Shown here: one piece after another, positions 50,193 through 59,196 of the stretch
Numbering within the stretch: position 1 is the stretch's first letter
How the letters are laid out: every line of letters begins with the position of its first letter
NCBI RefSeq assembly: GCF_009664365.1
Contig: NZ_CP044310.1
Span: 6,263,501 to 6,327,500, forward strand
Origin: Paenibacillus xylanilyticus
GTDB lineage: Bacteria; Bacillota; Bacilli; Paenibacillales; Paenibacillaceae
DNA: 64,000 bases
Reading direction: 5' to 3'
Position numbers and translations under genes: made by a program
Notes under the pieces: generated by a model
Seen by the model: only the letters and a program-made list of their open reading frames with translations
Told to the model about the DNA's origin: nothing
The model's database searches: none

Positions 50193-50215
50193 TTATCAAC
50201 TATTTTACCGATAAA

Positions 50216-53200
50216 TTATTGCTGTGCTGCAGCTTGAATATCTGCATATGCCCAGTGAGACGCAGGTACGTCCGAGAACGATTGTGAACCTGTACCCGTT
50301 GCTGGGGTACGCTTGAACAACACATTTAATACTTTTACTGCTTCAGCCCGGGTTAATTGGCTATCCGGTTTGAACGTACCATCGGTGTATCCAGTCATCA
50401 GGCCAGCAGATTGTACATATGCGATCGCTTCTGCAGCCCAGGAATCTGTGGACACATCCGTAAAGGATGATCTAGCTTCCGTTGCTGCAGTTGCACTGCC
50501 CGATTGCTGCTGCATCCAGCGGTAAGCAATCGTCGCCATCTGCGCGCGTGTAATCGAACCTTCTGGTACAAATTGAGTTGCGCTCATACCATTCATGATC
50601 CCTGCGGATTGAGCTTGTGCAATTTCGCTGTTTGCCCAGTGAGTTGCTGCTACGTCGGCAAAATTACCGGAATTAATAGATTTAGATTCATCCGTCAGGT
50701 TACGCGCCAGCATCGCTGCCATTTGAGCACGAGTCACGAATGCATCTGGACGGAACTTGTCACCAAAACCTTTGATATACGGTTTATTAGTTGTTTCTGC
50801 CGCTTTCAGTCCATCGACCACAACCAGTGTGAACGTACTGAATTTGCTTACTGTAAATTCGATGCCTTCACTGCCATCGTTCAGCTGAACGAGCTTTCCT
50901 TGCAGCAATTCTTTGGTACCGTCACTGTGTTCAATGTAGATGGCCAGGTTGTCCAAAGCCTTCTGACGTGCTGCTGCATCTGTCGGCAGACTATCACGGA
51001 GTGGCAATGTCAGTGTTACTTCACGACTCTGCATATTCGTTTCGATTTCGACTGGACGAGCCAGTACTTTGACATTTGCATCCGGCGTAATTTGCTGAAT
51101 CAATTGCTCTTGCTTCGCGCGTTCTTCCACTTGCTTGCGCTCGGATTCCTGCTTCATTGGCACAATGCGGAAGTACAAGTCTTGGTTGAAACCAGCGGTC
51201 GAAACCGTAGGAATTGAAATGATTGCATTCTCTGTCGAGATCTCCAGCTTAAGTCCGCCATCATTCAGCTGTTTTACTGCTGCTTTTGGCAGTTCTACGC
51301 GAGTCTCGGATACGGAATCTTTGGCATCCGGAATGATGATGCGTGCTGTATCCATGCCAAGCTGTTTTGCTTTTTCTACAGATTCTTTGGCAGTCGCTTC
51401 AGACATTGTTACGAGGTCCTTCACCTTACCATTTGTTTCTGTTGTACGTGTAATTGTTGTTTTCACCAAGTTGGTCCCGTTGGTACCATTCACATCCACC
51501 GTAAGTGTCTCTTTGTTGGTTGCAGGCGTTGATGTTACAGGTGTAGATGAAGATCCACCACCGCTTCCGCCACTGCTTGGCGGAGTGACCACCGGGGTCT
51601 TGGGTTCAAAAAACTCGTCAAATGCCGATTGAACCTCGGTATAGCTTCCATAACCGTTAGCTGGTTTTTTGTCCAGCATCCATTGTGCGAGTTTTTCGAT
51701 CTTAGACTCATCACTCGATGCATCTGCTAATTTCGAGAAATTCAATGGGAAGTCATCCAGCTTTTCATGATCCGATTGTTTGTTGTACTCTTCCACCTCT
51801 TGTTGAATCATCAGAAGTGTAAACAAGGTCTGGCTCATCTCGTCTGTTGTGTTTACATTAAGAGATGGAGAAATGGTCAAGATCATAACCATGCCGAGAA
51901 GAGCCTTATCTACTGAAAGACCTTCTTCTTTGAAGATGAGGCGAGCCATATAAGCGATCAATTTCTGATCTACAACAGACCCCTCTACGTACTTTTTGCT
52001 AAGCTCACGGAATTCTTCATAATCTTCGAAGTCTTCAATCGAGATATATTCATCGACTTGAGAAAGCTTCATATAGAAATTATCCAAATGACTTTGCATC
52101 TCGGCCTGACTCGTTGCCTTATAAGCAAGCACAGCTTCATATGCCAGCCCAACGGTATATCTTACCTGTCCTTCATTTTCATAATCATATTTATCCGGAA
52201 GCAAATCAATCAAAGCTTGAGCTACAGCTAGCTGCTCTTCAAGAGTAAGATCATTGAATCCCGCAGGGAGTATTACAAGCTCAGGGCTGTTGCGGATAAT
52301 AGTTAGAACCTCACCTACATTTTCTGCATCCACTGCATCGTTTAATTGTTCCATCGGTGATAATGGGCCAAAGAAAGCATTGAACGTTTGTTGAATAGCT
52401 TGGTAGCTTTCGTAACCCTGTACTGGACGATTATCAATCATCCACTGGGCGAGTTCTTTGTATTTTGAATAGGTAATATCGTCTACTTTATTTAGGTTAA
52501 GCGAGAAGTTCTCCAAATATTCTGATGTGCTCGAATTCTGATTAAACTCTGCCGACTCCTTCTGTAATAAACGAAGACGCACCAATGCACTGTACATTTG
52601 GTTTTGGGTTGTCAAACTGTTAATCGGTCCATACGTCGATAGACTAGCAGATAACCGCTCACTATACTGATATACGGGTAGCGAACTACGTAAAATATCA
52701 AATTTAATATTATACGCCAAAATCTGCTTATCTACTGCCGACAGCTTGTTATACTTTTTCCCAATGCTATAGTATTCCGGGATGCTGGAATCCATATTCC
52801 CACTGAATACTTCAGGCAGGCCTCTCAGCATGTCAAAATACGTTGTAATCCTCTGCTCCACGCTCGGCAAATCACGTGTCTGAAGAATTCCCCGAGGGTA
52901 AACAACCAGGTCAATCACATATTGCACTTGATCTTTACTCACATATCCTTTGCTGCCGTTCATAAATGTTAAAAACTCAGCCATGGATTCTTTCTCATCC
53001 TTGGTCCAGTTGTCAAAATCCTGAGGAAGAATTACTCCAACTTGAGGATCTTGAACTGCAGAAAGTACACCGGCTAAATCTCCATTACTTTTTGCCAAGT
53101 TCAGTGCCTCAAGTGGATCTGCTCCTCTATTCTCGGTGAAGGTCAATGTCACGTAAGGACCTACTGGAGTACTTTCAGTTGCTTTCACACGTACCCATAC

Positions 53201-54217
53201 CGTTTGGGCACCTTCAAATTGAGGTTGATTAGCAGAACTGTATACAAACCAATCCACGCCAGCATTCGTGCTGTATTCCATTGTACCGTCCGCACCTACA
53301 ATTGCATTTGCTTCATCATCCGCTGTCACTGCTGGTGCAGCCACTGCGAAGAATGCGTCGAAGGCGGCTTGTACTTCTGCTGTGGTATTGTAGCCTTCAA
53401 CACCGGTTCTCTTATAAATCATCCAATCTGCCAGTTCCGCCCGTCTCTGCTCATTATTCTGGATGGTAGACATCTTCTCCATGTTGATTGGAAAAGGCTG
53501 TACCGTAGCATTTGGACTCATGCCGAACATTGTAGTCATTTGATAGTGTGCATAAAGACTATTCAGTGCAGCATCCATGTCTGATCCAGTGATGGGTCTG
53601 TTAATTGGAAGATAATCCGACATCAGCACGTTCAGTAATTCAATCTGACCCTTATAATTAATGGGTGTTTGGTGTTGACCTAAAGCAGGTCCAAACATCA
53701 CAATATTTGTGAATATTTCCTTATCAGCACCTCTAAGCATGCTGTAGGCAGCACTCGCCTCACCCATTGGTTGTGCTTGTTCAGAAGGTAGGAAATTTCC
53801 AGCCTGACTATAATAGTTATATAGCTCATTCAGAAGACCCTCTACAGCACTTGAATTCGTAACTCTGGGCAGCACTACTATGTCGCTTAAGAGATAAAAC
53901 ATGTAATCCACTTGACCCTGACTTTCATAATCTGTTCCAAGTGGAAGCAAAAGAGTCATTCCTCTTGCCAGTTCTTTCTTCTGTTCTCCATCCAGCCCGT
54001 CATAGAGCGTTGTTTTATCGATAATATCAATTAAGCTGCTGTTCTCTATGAGACTTTGAACTTGTGAAATAGTTTGTTCAATATCCTGAACAGAATTTCT
54101 GATTCCATTTAATTGCTCCAATGGTGTAGATGCTGCATTCGCTACCCCACCTACGCTAACAACCTGCAACAACAGAACTGCAACTAATAAACAACTTACT
54201 AGCTTCCTGTAAAACAT
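50216..54217 (-). CDS. S-layer-type surface protein: three tandem repeats plus three SLH domains
   Basis: Secreted protein, 1333 aa. The signal peptide ends at ANA-AS (residue 28). Three homologous units follow at ~30-290, ~366-616 and ~619-870. Each opens P(L/M)E-x-LN and closes with LA(D/Q)WM-(I/L)-x-(K/N)...GY-x-(S/T)-x-x-x-(V/I)Q-x-x-F(D/N)-x-FF. Between the first two lies a short beta-rich insert (~305-365). After a Gly/Ser/Pro/Thr linker (~878-900) comes a ~240-residue region (NKETLTVDVNGTN...STFTLVVVDG), then three SLH repeats (~1145-1333) with TRAQ, TRAQ and TRAE, which bind pyruvylated wall polymer. ATG at 54217 has GGAGG 10 bases upstream. The repeats match no family I can name. Confidence 0.9.
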   Translation of the reverse strand: MFYRKLVSCLLVAVLLLQVVSVGGVANAASTPLEQLNGIRNSVQDIEQTISQVQSLIENSSLIDIIDKTTLYDGLDGEQKKELARGMTLLLPLGTDYESQGQVDYMFYLLSDIVVLPRVTNSSAVEGLLNELYNYYSQAGNFLPSEQAQPMGEASAAYSMLRGADKEIFTNIVMFGPALGQHQTPINYKGQIELLNVLMSDYLPINRPITGSDMDAALNSLYAHYQMTTMFGMSPNATVQPFPINMEKMSTIQNNEQRRAELADWMIYKRTGVEGYNTTAEVQAAFDAFFAVAAPAVTADDEANAIVGADGTMEYSTNAGVDWFVYSSANQPQFEGAQTVWVRVKATESTPVGPYVTLTFTENRGADPLEALNLAKSNGDLAGVLSAVQDPQVGVILPQDFDNWTKDEKESMAEFLTFMNGSKGYVSKDQVQYVIDLVVYPRGILQTRDLPSVEQRITTYFDMLRGLPEVFSGNMDSSIPEYYSIGKKYNKLSAVDKQILAYNIKFDILRSSLPVYQYSERLSASLSTYGPINSLTTQNQMYSALVRLRLLQKESAEFNQNSSTSEYLENFSLNLNKVDDITYSKYKELAQWMIDNRPVQGYESYQAIQQTFNAFFGPLSPMEQLNDAVDAENVGEVLTIIRNSPELVILPAGFNDLTLEEQLAVAQALIDLLPDKYDYENEGQVRYTVGLAYEAVLAYKATSQAEMQSHLDNFYMKLSQVDEYISIEDFEDYEEFRELSKKYVEGSVVDQKLIAYMARLIFKEEGLSVDKALLGMVMILTISPSLNVNTTDEMSQTLFTLLMIQQEVEEYNKQSDHEKLDDFPLNFSKLADASSDESKIEKLAQWMLDKKPANGYGSYTEVQSAFDEFFEPKTPVVTPPSSGGSGGGSSSTPVTSTPATNKETLTVDVNGTNGTNLVKTTITRTTETNGKVKDLVTMSEATAKESVEKAKQLGMDTARIIIPDAKDSVSETRVELPKAAVKQLNDGGLKLEISTENAIISIPTVSTAGFNQDLYFRIVPMKQESERKQVEERAKQEQLIQQITPDANVKVLARPVEIETNMQSREVTLTLPLRDSLPTDAAARQKALDNLAIYIEHSDGTKELLQGKLVQLNDGSEGIEFTVSKFSTFTLVVVDGLKAAETTNKPYIKGFGDKFRPDAFVTRAQMAAMLARNLTDESKSINSGNFADVAATHWANSEIAQAQSAGIMNGMSATQFVPEGSITRAQMATIAYRWMQQQSGSATAATEARSSFTDVSTDSWAAEAIAYVQSAGLMTGYTDGTFKPDSQLTRAEAVKVLNVLFKRTPATGTGSQSFSDVPASHWAYADIQAAAQQ
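51608..54130 (-). repeat. Three tandem ~255-residue protein repeats
   Basis: Coding repeat units at about 54130-53348, 53122-52370 and 52363-51608. They are clear at protein level (shared start PLEQLN/PLEALN/PMEQLN, a middle (V/L)ILP-x-x-(F)...QV-x-Y and end FDAFF/NAFF/FDEFF) but diverged at DNA level, so the triplication is old. Confidence 0.75.
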
Positions 54218-54678
54218 AAACCTATGTCCTCCCCTTCTATTCCATTCAAATGGTCCGCAATTTAGGTCTATTGTATTGCACAACTCTGAACGGATTCTGA
54301 ACAATCAATCTAAAATATGGAAAAAGATCCTGCTTGAAGGTGAAAAAATAGGCAGAATCTCTAGATTTTTCGTCATTATTCATCATTTTTTTATTTACAT
54401 ATAATCTCGAAGACCTACTCCCCTCTATGTCGAGCCTATCAAATCAAGGTGGAGTGAACATCAACAAAATTGTAGTCTAAGGAACCTTAACGAATCAGAG
54501 CGGGAACTGGGAGAGGAACATATTATCACTCGCGCAATCGAGTTGAATATGTCATTTGTGTAAGCCTTATCAATCCTTTATAATTTCGTTCATATGAACA
54601 ACGTAGATCGATATGCCAACATTCCCAAATAACGATTGACCTGTATTAAGTAAAATAAGTAGAAAGGGGGAAATAGCG
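54218..54678. other. Divergent intergenic region, S-layer gene / cdaR
   Basis: About 460 AT-rich bases. It should hold the S-layer gene promoter (minus strand) and the cdaR promoter (plus strand), and contains the palindrome at 54589-54600. No convincing small gene was found. Confidence 0.5.
54589..54600. promoter_or_regulatory. Palindrome upstream of cdaR
   Basis: GTTCATATGAAC, perfect over 12 bases, ending 78 bases before the cdaR start. It differs by one base per half from the GTGCATATGCAC core found upstream of the GntP permease gene, so both may be sites for CdaR. Confidence 0.5.
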
Positions 54679-55725
54679 TTGCTGCAGCTCACCGAGAAAC
54701 AGGCACAGGAAATCGTCGATAACATGATGCAGGACATCCCGTATAACATCAACATCATGAATGAACAGGGCATTATTATTGGAAGCGGTCAGAAGGAGCG
54801 GGTTGGAACCGTTCATCAGGGTGCTGTTCGGGCACTGACAACCGGAAGCCGAGTAGAGGTCTGGCAGGACGGGAAATTAGAGAAAATGGGTACCAATGAA
54901 CCGATTACGATCAACAACCAGCATGTGGGTGTCATCGGAATCTCTGGCCATCCGGATGAGGTTCGCCCGTTCTGTAACATTGTGCGAACAACGGTAGCGC
55001 TCCTCATTGAACAACGCAACCAATTGGAGAGTCTGGCTCACGAAACATCTCGCAAGAAGGCCTTTCTGGAACGCCTCTTGAATCATTACGGCTCCTATTC
55101 CTTGAAGATCAGGAAGGAAGCCTTGCAATACAACTTGGATCTGCAGCTGCCAACGACCCTCCTCTACATCAAGGCCAGTGGAACTACTCCTGAATTCAAT
55201 GAAAGTATAGGCAAAGTATTGCTGCAGTTCCCCTCGTTCTCCATGGAAGACGAAGGTGACGCACAGATTATTATGATTCAAAGCGAGATGGATCTTGATT
55301 CACTCCTTAAGCGATTGCGTCAAGAACAGCCTCACTGCTTTATATCAGTCAGCCGAAAAGAACCCAACGTTGCCGTTTGTTATGAGCAGGCAAGATCCGT
55401 CATGAATATTCTGTTGGCACTTCAGCCGGCTGCTCCTCTCCTCTATTATGATGATGTGCACTTTCTGGTAAGCTTCAGCAAGGCTCGACTGACGTCTCAA
55501 GCCAACATCATTAGCAGGTTGGAAGATCACGCAGATCTGCTGGAAACCTTGCGCAGCTTCATCCACCATAACGGCAGCATGACCATGACGGCAACCGATC
55601 TGAACATTCATCGCAATACGCTGCAGTATCGCCTCAAACGCATAGAGAGCATTACGGGCAGAGACCCACACAACTGGCTCGAACTGATCGAGCTTACCCA
55701 TGGACTGCTCTCACTCCATCAGTGA
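54679..55725 (+). CDS. cdaR: CdaR/SdaR-family sugar diacid / glycerate regulator
   Basis: Transcription factor, 348 aa. Residues ~1-135 form the sugar-diacid recognition domain (LTEKQAQEIVDNMMQDIPYNINIMNEQGIIIGSG, HVGVIGISGHPDEVRPF), and the C-terminal ~60 the PucR-type HTH (MTMTATDLNIHRNTLQYRLKRIESITGRD). In E. coli CdaR activates glucarate/galactarate and glycerate genes. Here the convergent neighbours are a glycerate kinase and a GntP-type permease, so glycerate or a related acid is the probable effector. The TTG start has AAGGGGG eight bases upstream. Confidence 0.9.
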   Translation: MLQLTEKQAQEIVDNMMQDIPYNINIMNEQGIIIGSGQKERVGTVHQGAVRALTTGSRVEVWQDGKLEKMGTNEPITINNQHVGVIGISGHPDEVRPFCNIVRTTVALLIEQRNQLESLAHETSRKKAFLERLLNHYGSYSLKIRKEALQYNLDLQLPTTLLYIKASGTTPEFNESIGKVLLQFPSFSMEDEGDAQIIMIQSEMDLDSLLKRLRQEQPHCFISVSRKEPNVAVCYEQARSVMNILLALQPAAPLLYYDDVHFLVSFSKARLTSQANIISRLEDHADLLETLRSFIHHNGSMTMTATDLNIHRNTLQYRLKRIESITGRDPHNWLELIELTHGLLSLHQ

Positions 55726-55746
55726 CACCAGCCAACATAACAAAGA

Positions 55747-55796
55747 GAGACGGGCATGCAGCATCTGCACGCTGGCAGATCCGCAACCCGTCTCCG
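55747..55796. terminator. Bidirectional hairpin between cdaR and glycerate kinase
   Basis: GAGACGGG and CCCGTCTC arms enclose about 32 bases with secondary pairing (GCATCTGC/GCAGAT). T runs on both sides are weak, so termination efficiency is uncertain. Confidence 0.55.
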
Positions 55797-55838
55797 TTAT
55801 ACTTTAATTTATCACTTCATAGCGATTAATCATCAAGA

Positions 55839-56981
55839 TCATAAACCCAACTTCAGCACTCTTGCAATGTTCTCCATGGTACGCTCCACATTCTCCGGCC
55901 CTTCACGAAGCAGCTTATCCAGATCGGCTGCGCCCGGTACAATACCGAATACAGCATCAATACCTTCCGTGTACAGCGTATCAATCCCTTCACCAACATA
56001 CCCTGCGATGGCGATCACCGGTTTGCCCGCTTCCTTGGCGGCCTGTGCAACACCGTAAGGGGTTTTGCCGAATTTCGTTTGAAAATCGATTCCGCCCTCA
56101 CCTGTAAACACCACATCTGCATCATCCAGCTTGCCCTGCAAACCTGTGTATTCGATGACAATCTCAATACCTTTACGCAGAACAGCCTGGGTAAAAATCA
56201 GCAATCCTGCACCCAGTCCACCCGCTGCTCCGGCACCTGGAACATCCCGAATATCCTTGCCCAACTGCTGTTTCACCACCTCCGCATAATGAGAGAGATT
56301 GACATCCAGCAGCTGCACCATTTCCGGTGTAGCCCCCTTCTGCGGTCCAAATACCCTTGAAGCACCATGCTCTCCGCATAACGGATTGGTCACATCACAG
56401 GCTACAATGAGCTCCACTTCCTGCAAACGCGGGTCCAGACCCGACACATCGATATGGGCCAACTTGTTCAGATCCCCACCGCCACGAGCAAGTGGCTGCC
56501 CTTGGGCATCCAGAAACTTCGCCCCAAGCGCCTCAGCCATACCTGTACCGCCATCGTTGGTGGCACTGCCACCAATCCCGATAATGATTTTGCGAATGCC
56601 AAGATCCAGACATGCCCGAATCAGTTCTCCTGTTCCGTAAGTAGTCGTGCGGAGCGGGTCCCGGCTGTCCGGGGTTACCAGATGAATGCCGCTGGCTGAT
56701 GCCATCTCAATGGCTGCCGTTGCGCCGTCGCCCAGAATGCCATACTGCGCCATGACCGGTTGACCAAGCGGTCCGCTCACCTCTTTCCGGTGAATGATGC
56801 CATTCGAAGCATCCACCAATGATTGCACGGTTCCCTCTCCGCCGTCTGCCATGGGCACATGGATGTAACTGGCGTCCGGGTAGATTTTACGCAATCCTTT
56901 TTCCATCGCAATACAGACTTCCTTCGCCGTCATGCTCTCCTTGAATGAATCCGGTGCCAGTACAAATGTCTTCTCTCCCAT
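55839..56981 (-). CDS. glxK: Glycerate kinase (GlxK/GarK family)
   Basis: Kinase, 380 aa, phosphorylating D-glycerate (to 2-phosphoglycerate in the GarK class). It opens with TFVLAPDSFKESMTAKEVC, followed by PMADGGEGTVQSLVDAS, GIGGSATNDGGTGMAEALGAKF and FTGEGGIDFQTKFGKTPYGVAQAAK, all hallmarks of the family. ATG at 56981 has GGGGTGA five bases upstream; a GTG three codons earlier is inside that site. It starts 22 bases after the permease stop, so permease and kinase form an operon for uptake and use of glycerate or an acid that yields it. CdaR is encoded convergently. Confidence 0.94.
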   Translation of the reverse strand: MGEKTFVLAPDSFKESMTAKEVCIAMEKGLRKIYPDASYIHVPMADGGEGTVQSLVDASNGIIHRKEVSGPLGQPVMAQYGILGDGATAAIEMASASGIHLVTPDSRDPLRTTTYGTGELIRACLDLGIRKIIIGIGGSATNDGGTGMAEALGAKFLDAQGQPLARGGGDLNKLAHIDVSGLDPRLQEVELIVACDVTNPLCGEHGASRVFGPQKGATPEMVQLLDVNLSHYAEVVKQQLGKDIRDVPGAGAAGGLGAGLLIFTQAVLRKGIEIVIEYTGLQGKLDDADVVFTGEGGIDFQTKFGKTPYGVAQAAKEAGKPVIAIAGYVGEGIDTLYTEGIDAVFGIVPGAADLDKLLREGPENVERTMENIARVLKLGL

Positions 56982-57003
56982 TCTTCTCACCCCATCCTTA
57001 TTA

Positions 57004-58299
57004 TTAGAGGATAAATCCGTATAGTAATGTGGCTACAATCGCCATCGTCCCACCCACAATAGCTTCATAAGGAATGACTCCCATCCGCTGCCGGATCGTC
57101 ATTTTCATGCTGTCTGCCGAAACGTGGAAGTAATTCCCCTGAGGTAGAGAATCAATGACGGTTGCCCCGGTGTGCACCATAACCGCTGCTGCGAGCGGAG
57201 CCGTCCCCATGTTCAGAATTGCGTCACCGAACGAGCCCGTTGCCAGAATGACACCGGTTGATGTAGAGGCAGTAGCTGCTGCCATCAGAATACCCGCAAT
57301 CGACGCCAGGAAGGTGCCTGAGATGCCGGATGCTTCAATTAAACTAACCACCTGACCTGACAGGTCGGATGCAGAGATCAGACCCGCTATCCCACCTGCG
57401 CCGATCAGAATAAGCACGGTTGCTGTCATTTTATTTAATCCGGAAGTTGTATACTTCACAATGTTTCTACCTTGTCCCATCGCCAGCATGCCGATGATGC
57501 CGGCAAGCGGCAGAATATACATCGCATCCACTTTGAACGTGGATAGTACTTCTACCCCTGTTATTGAACCAATCGGGTTAATCATTAACAAAATGATGGC
57601 TACCAGAGGTGCAACAATTGCTTTTTTCAGCGGCGGGTACTGTGAGGTATCCACTTCACCCTGCTCCGCTTCCTGACCAGTAACCATTACGCCTTTATTT
57701 TTGAGCATCGAAGCGACGATAACGGTCACAATTAATCCGCAGATGGCCGGAATCACACCTGCCAGCATGACATTGCTGAGATCCAGATCGAATCCACGTG
57801 CCGCTGCAATCGTATTGGGATTCGGAGAGATAATGTTCCCCGCTTTACCACCGCCAGATAGCGCAAGAATTAGGGCCAGTTTGGAAATGCCCATTTTGTT
57901 ACCCACAGACAGTGCGATTGGTGCCACTATAAGTACGGCAACGGGGATGAATACCCCAACGGCTGTAATAATCATCGTGGCCAGTGCCAATGCCAGAATT
58001 GCTTTGCTTCCACCAAATTTTCTCACAATCGCCTGAGCTATGGTCTCTGCCGCTCCAGACTCCATCATGACACCTGCCAGAACCCCTGCCGCAAGGACGC
58101 GGAGCACGGTGCCCATGACGCTTTGCGTGCCATTCACCAATATGTTTACGGTCTCTTCCAGGTTTGCTCCACCAATTAAAGCGCCTACAATTGCTCCCAG
58201 AAATAACGAATAGACCGGGTTCAGCTTCCTTAAGATCAATATGATGGCAATAGCAAGTCCTGCCAGTGCGCCAATCCAACTAATAGTTAAAGCCTCCAT
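57004..58299 (-). CDS. GntP-family organic acid permease
   Basis: Membrane permease, 431 aa, about 12-13 segments. GntP-family features include the N-terminal SLFLGAIVGALIGG, FGGSKAILALALATMIITAVGVFIPVAVLIVAP, ALSGGGKAGNIISPNPNTIAAA and MVHTGATVIDSLPQGNYFH. Members carry gluconate, glycerate or other hydroxy-acids with protons. Context (glycerate kinase 22 bases downstream, CdaR nearby) favours glycerate. ATG at 58299 has AAGGGGG eight bases upstream; a longer frame starts at a codon without one. A cre-like site and a 16-bp palindrome lie upstream. Confidence 0.9.
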   Translation of the reverse strand: MEALTISWIGALAGLAIAIILILRKLNPVYSLFLGAIVGALIGGANLEETVNILVNGTQSVMGTVLRVLAAGVLAGVMMESGAAETIAQAIVRKFGGSKAILALALATMIITAVGVFIPVAVLIVAPIALSVGNKMGISKLALILALSGGGKAGNIISPNPNTIAAARGFDLDLSNVMLAGVIPAICGLIVTVIVASMLKNKGVMVTGQEAEQGEVDTSQYPPLKKAIVAPLVAIILLMINPIGSITGVEVLSTFKVDAMYILPLAGIIGMLAMGQGRNIVKYTTSGLNKMTATVLILIGAGGIAGLISASDLSGQVVSLIEASGISGTFLASIAGILMAAATASTSTGVILATGSFGDAILNMGTAPLAAAVMVHTGATVIDSLPQGNYFHVSADSMKMTIRQRMGVIPYEAIVGGTMAIVATLLYGFIL

Positions 58300-58322
58300 T
58301 GTGATTGCCCCCTTGCTCTTGT

Positions 58323-58336
58323 TGAACACGCTTTCA
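58323..58336. promoter_or_regulatory. cre-like site upstream of GntP permease
   Basis: TGAACACGCTTTCA matches cre (TGWAANCGNTNWCA) with one mismatch. It lies 24 bases before the permease start and would give catabolite repression of the permease-kinase operon. Confidence 0.5.
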
Positions 58337-58367
58337 TTATAGAGGCTGGAGCATTAAAACAATATTG

Positions 58368-58502
58368 ATGAAAGGACGAAATTCATTGTGCATATGCACA
58401 ACAGGTACAAGTAAAAAAGCTTTGGTTCATACCCCAACCGGCGAAGTCATTGAGTTTATTGAAGAAGTAGACTTTGATCAGTCGGCGAGATCGTCCCTAT
58501 AA
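58368..58502 (+). CDS. Possible 44-aa peptide opposite the permease promoter
   Basis: A plus-strand frame opening MKGRNSLCICTTGTSKKALV and closing EVDFDQSARSSL. It has no clear ribosome site and runs across the palindrome at 58386-58401, which argues against it. The composition (EVIEFIEEVDF) looks protein-like, and a hairpin follows at 58511. Low confidence. Confidence 0.25.
   Translation: MKGRNSLCICTTGTSKKALVHTPTGEVIEFIEEVDFDQSARSSL
58386..58401. promoter_or_regulatory. 16-bp perfect palindrome, candidate CdaR operator
   Basis: TTGTGCATATGCACAA is fully self-complementary. It lies 87 bases upstream of the permease start, in the activator position, and shares its CATATG-centred core with the palindrome before cdaR. 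Assignment to CdaR is inference. Confidence 0.6.
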
Positions 58503-58510
58503 TATACAAG

Positions 58511-58552
58511 AACAGCCTGCTGTCCAATGATTCGAGGCAGCAGGCTGTTTTG
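58511..58552. terminator. Hairpin terminator
   Basis: AACAGCCTGCTG pairs with CAGCAGGCTGTTTTG. It sits just past the stop of the papain-like hydrolase gene (minus strand, T run broken) and also has a TTTT on the plus strand. Confidence 0.7.
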
Positions 58553-58555
58553 CAT

Positions 58556-59098
58556 TTAGGTAACTGGCTTATAGTCGCTTAACCTTCCTTCGTACACGAG
58601 CTTCAGGCGATCGCTTTGACGAAAATCATCGGGGGTCACCAGGGCAGGCAGCTTATTCCACAGCTTAATTCCTGAACGTTGAAGGATTTCCGCCACGAAC
58701 TGGGAGCAAAAGTAGGAGTTGCTGAATTCCACGGGCTCCTTCAGGGTAATGCCGATGACCCCCAGCAGATTATACATGTACTTCTGACGGCTGCGGATGA
58801 AGATCTGCAGCACACGTTTCATTTTTTCCACCTCGCGGTCCGTAACCTGAAGCTCATAAATAACACAAGTTGTATTTGGATATTTGCTATATGTACCCGT
58901 CTGAATATCCTCCTTCACAAAACCGCCATTCAGCGGATTGTTCGGGTGCTTGCGGCCGAAGCTGTACAGCTCGGATAATTCCCGGTTGAAAGAGATCGAG
59001 GCATGATTGTATGGTGCTCTGGTGTAACTCTGAATAACCTTGGTAAACAGTGTCCCTGTATTCGTAAGCAGGATGTAGATTGAACGGTCGGCTGTCAT
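58556..59098 (-). CDS. YiiX/YebB-like permuted papain-fold cysteine hydrolase
   Basis: Protein of 180 aa, no signal peptide. The His-containing motif APYNHASISF and, about 100 residues later, the Cys motif YFCSQFVAEIL are in the His-then-Cys order of the permuted NlpC/P60 (YiiX/YebB, LRAT-like) hydrolases. Family members cut or transfer on peptide, amide or acyl bonds; the substrate is unknown. ATG at 59098 follows GGGG by about 10 bases and is preferred over an earlier in-frame start. Divergent from the CdsA-like gene with only about 100 bases between them. Confidence 0.78.
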   Translation of the reverse strand: MTADRSIYILLTNTGTLFTKVIQSYTRAPYNHASISFNRELSELYSFGRKHPNNPLNGGFVKEDIQTGTYSKYPNTTCVIYELQVTDREVEKMKRVLQIFIRSRQKYMYNLLGVIGITLKEPVEFSNSYFCSQFVAEILQRSGIKLWNKLPALVTPDDFRQSDRLKLVYEGRLSDYKPVT

Positions 59099-59196
59099 AA
59101 CGAAATTTCCCCTTATCAAGTTGGCACTATTCCTTCATAATAACATAGGTACCCAATTATGGGATCTTACTTCTGGAATAAGCAGGTGATTGGTTC

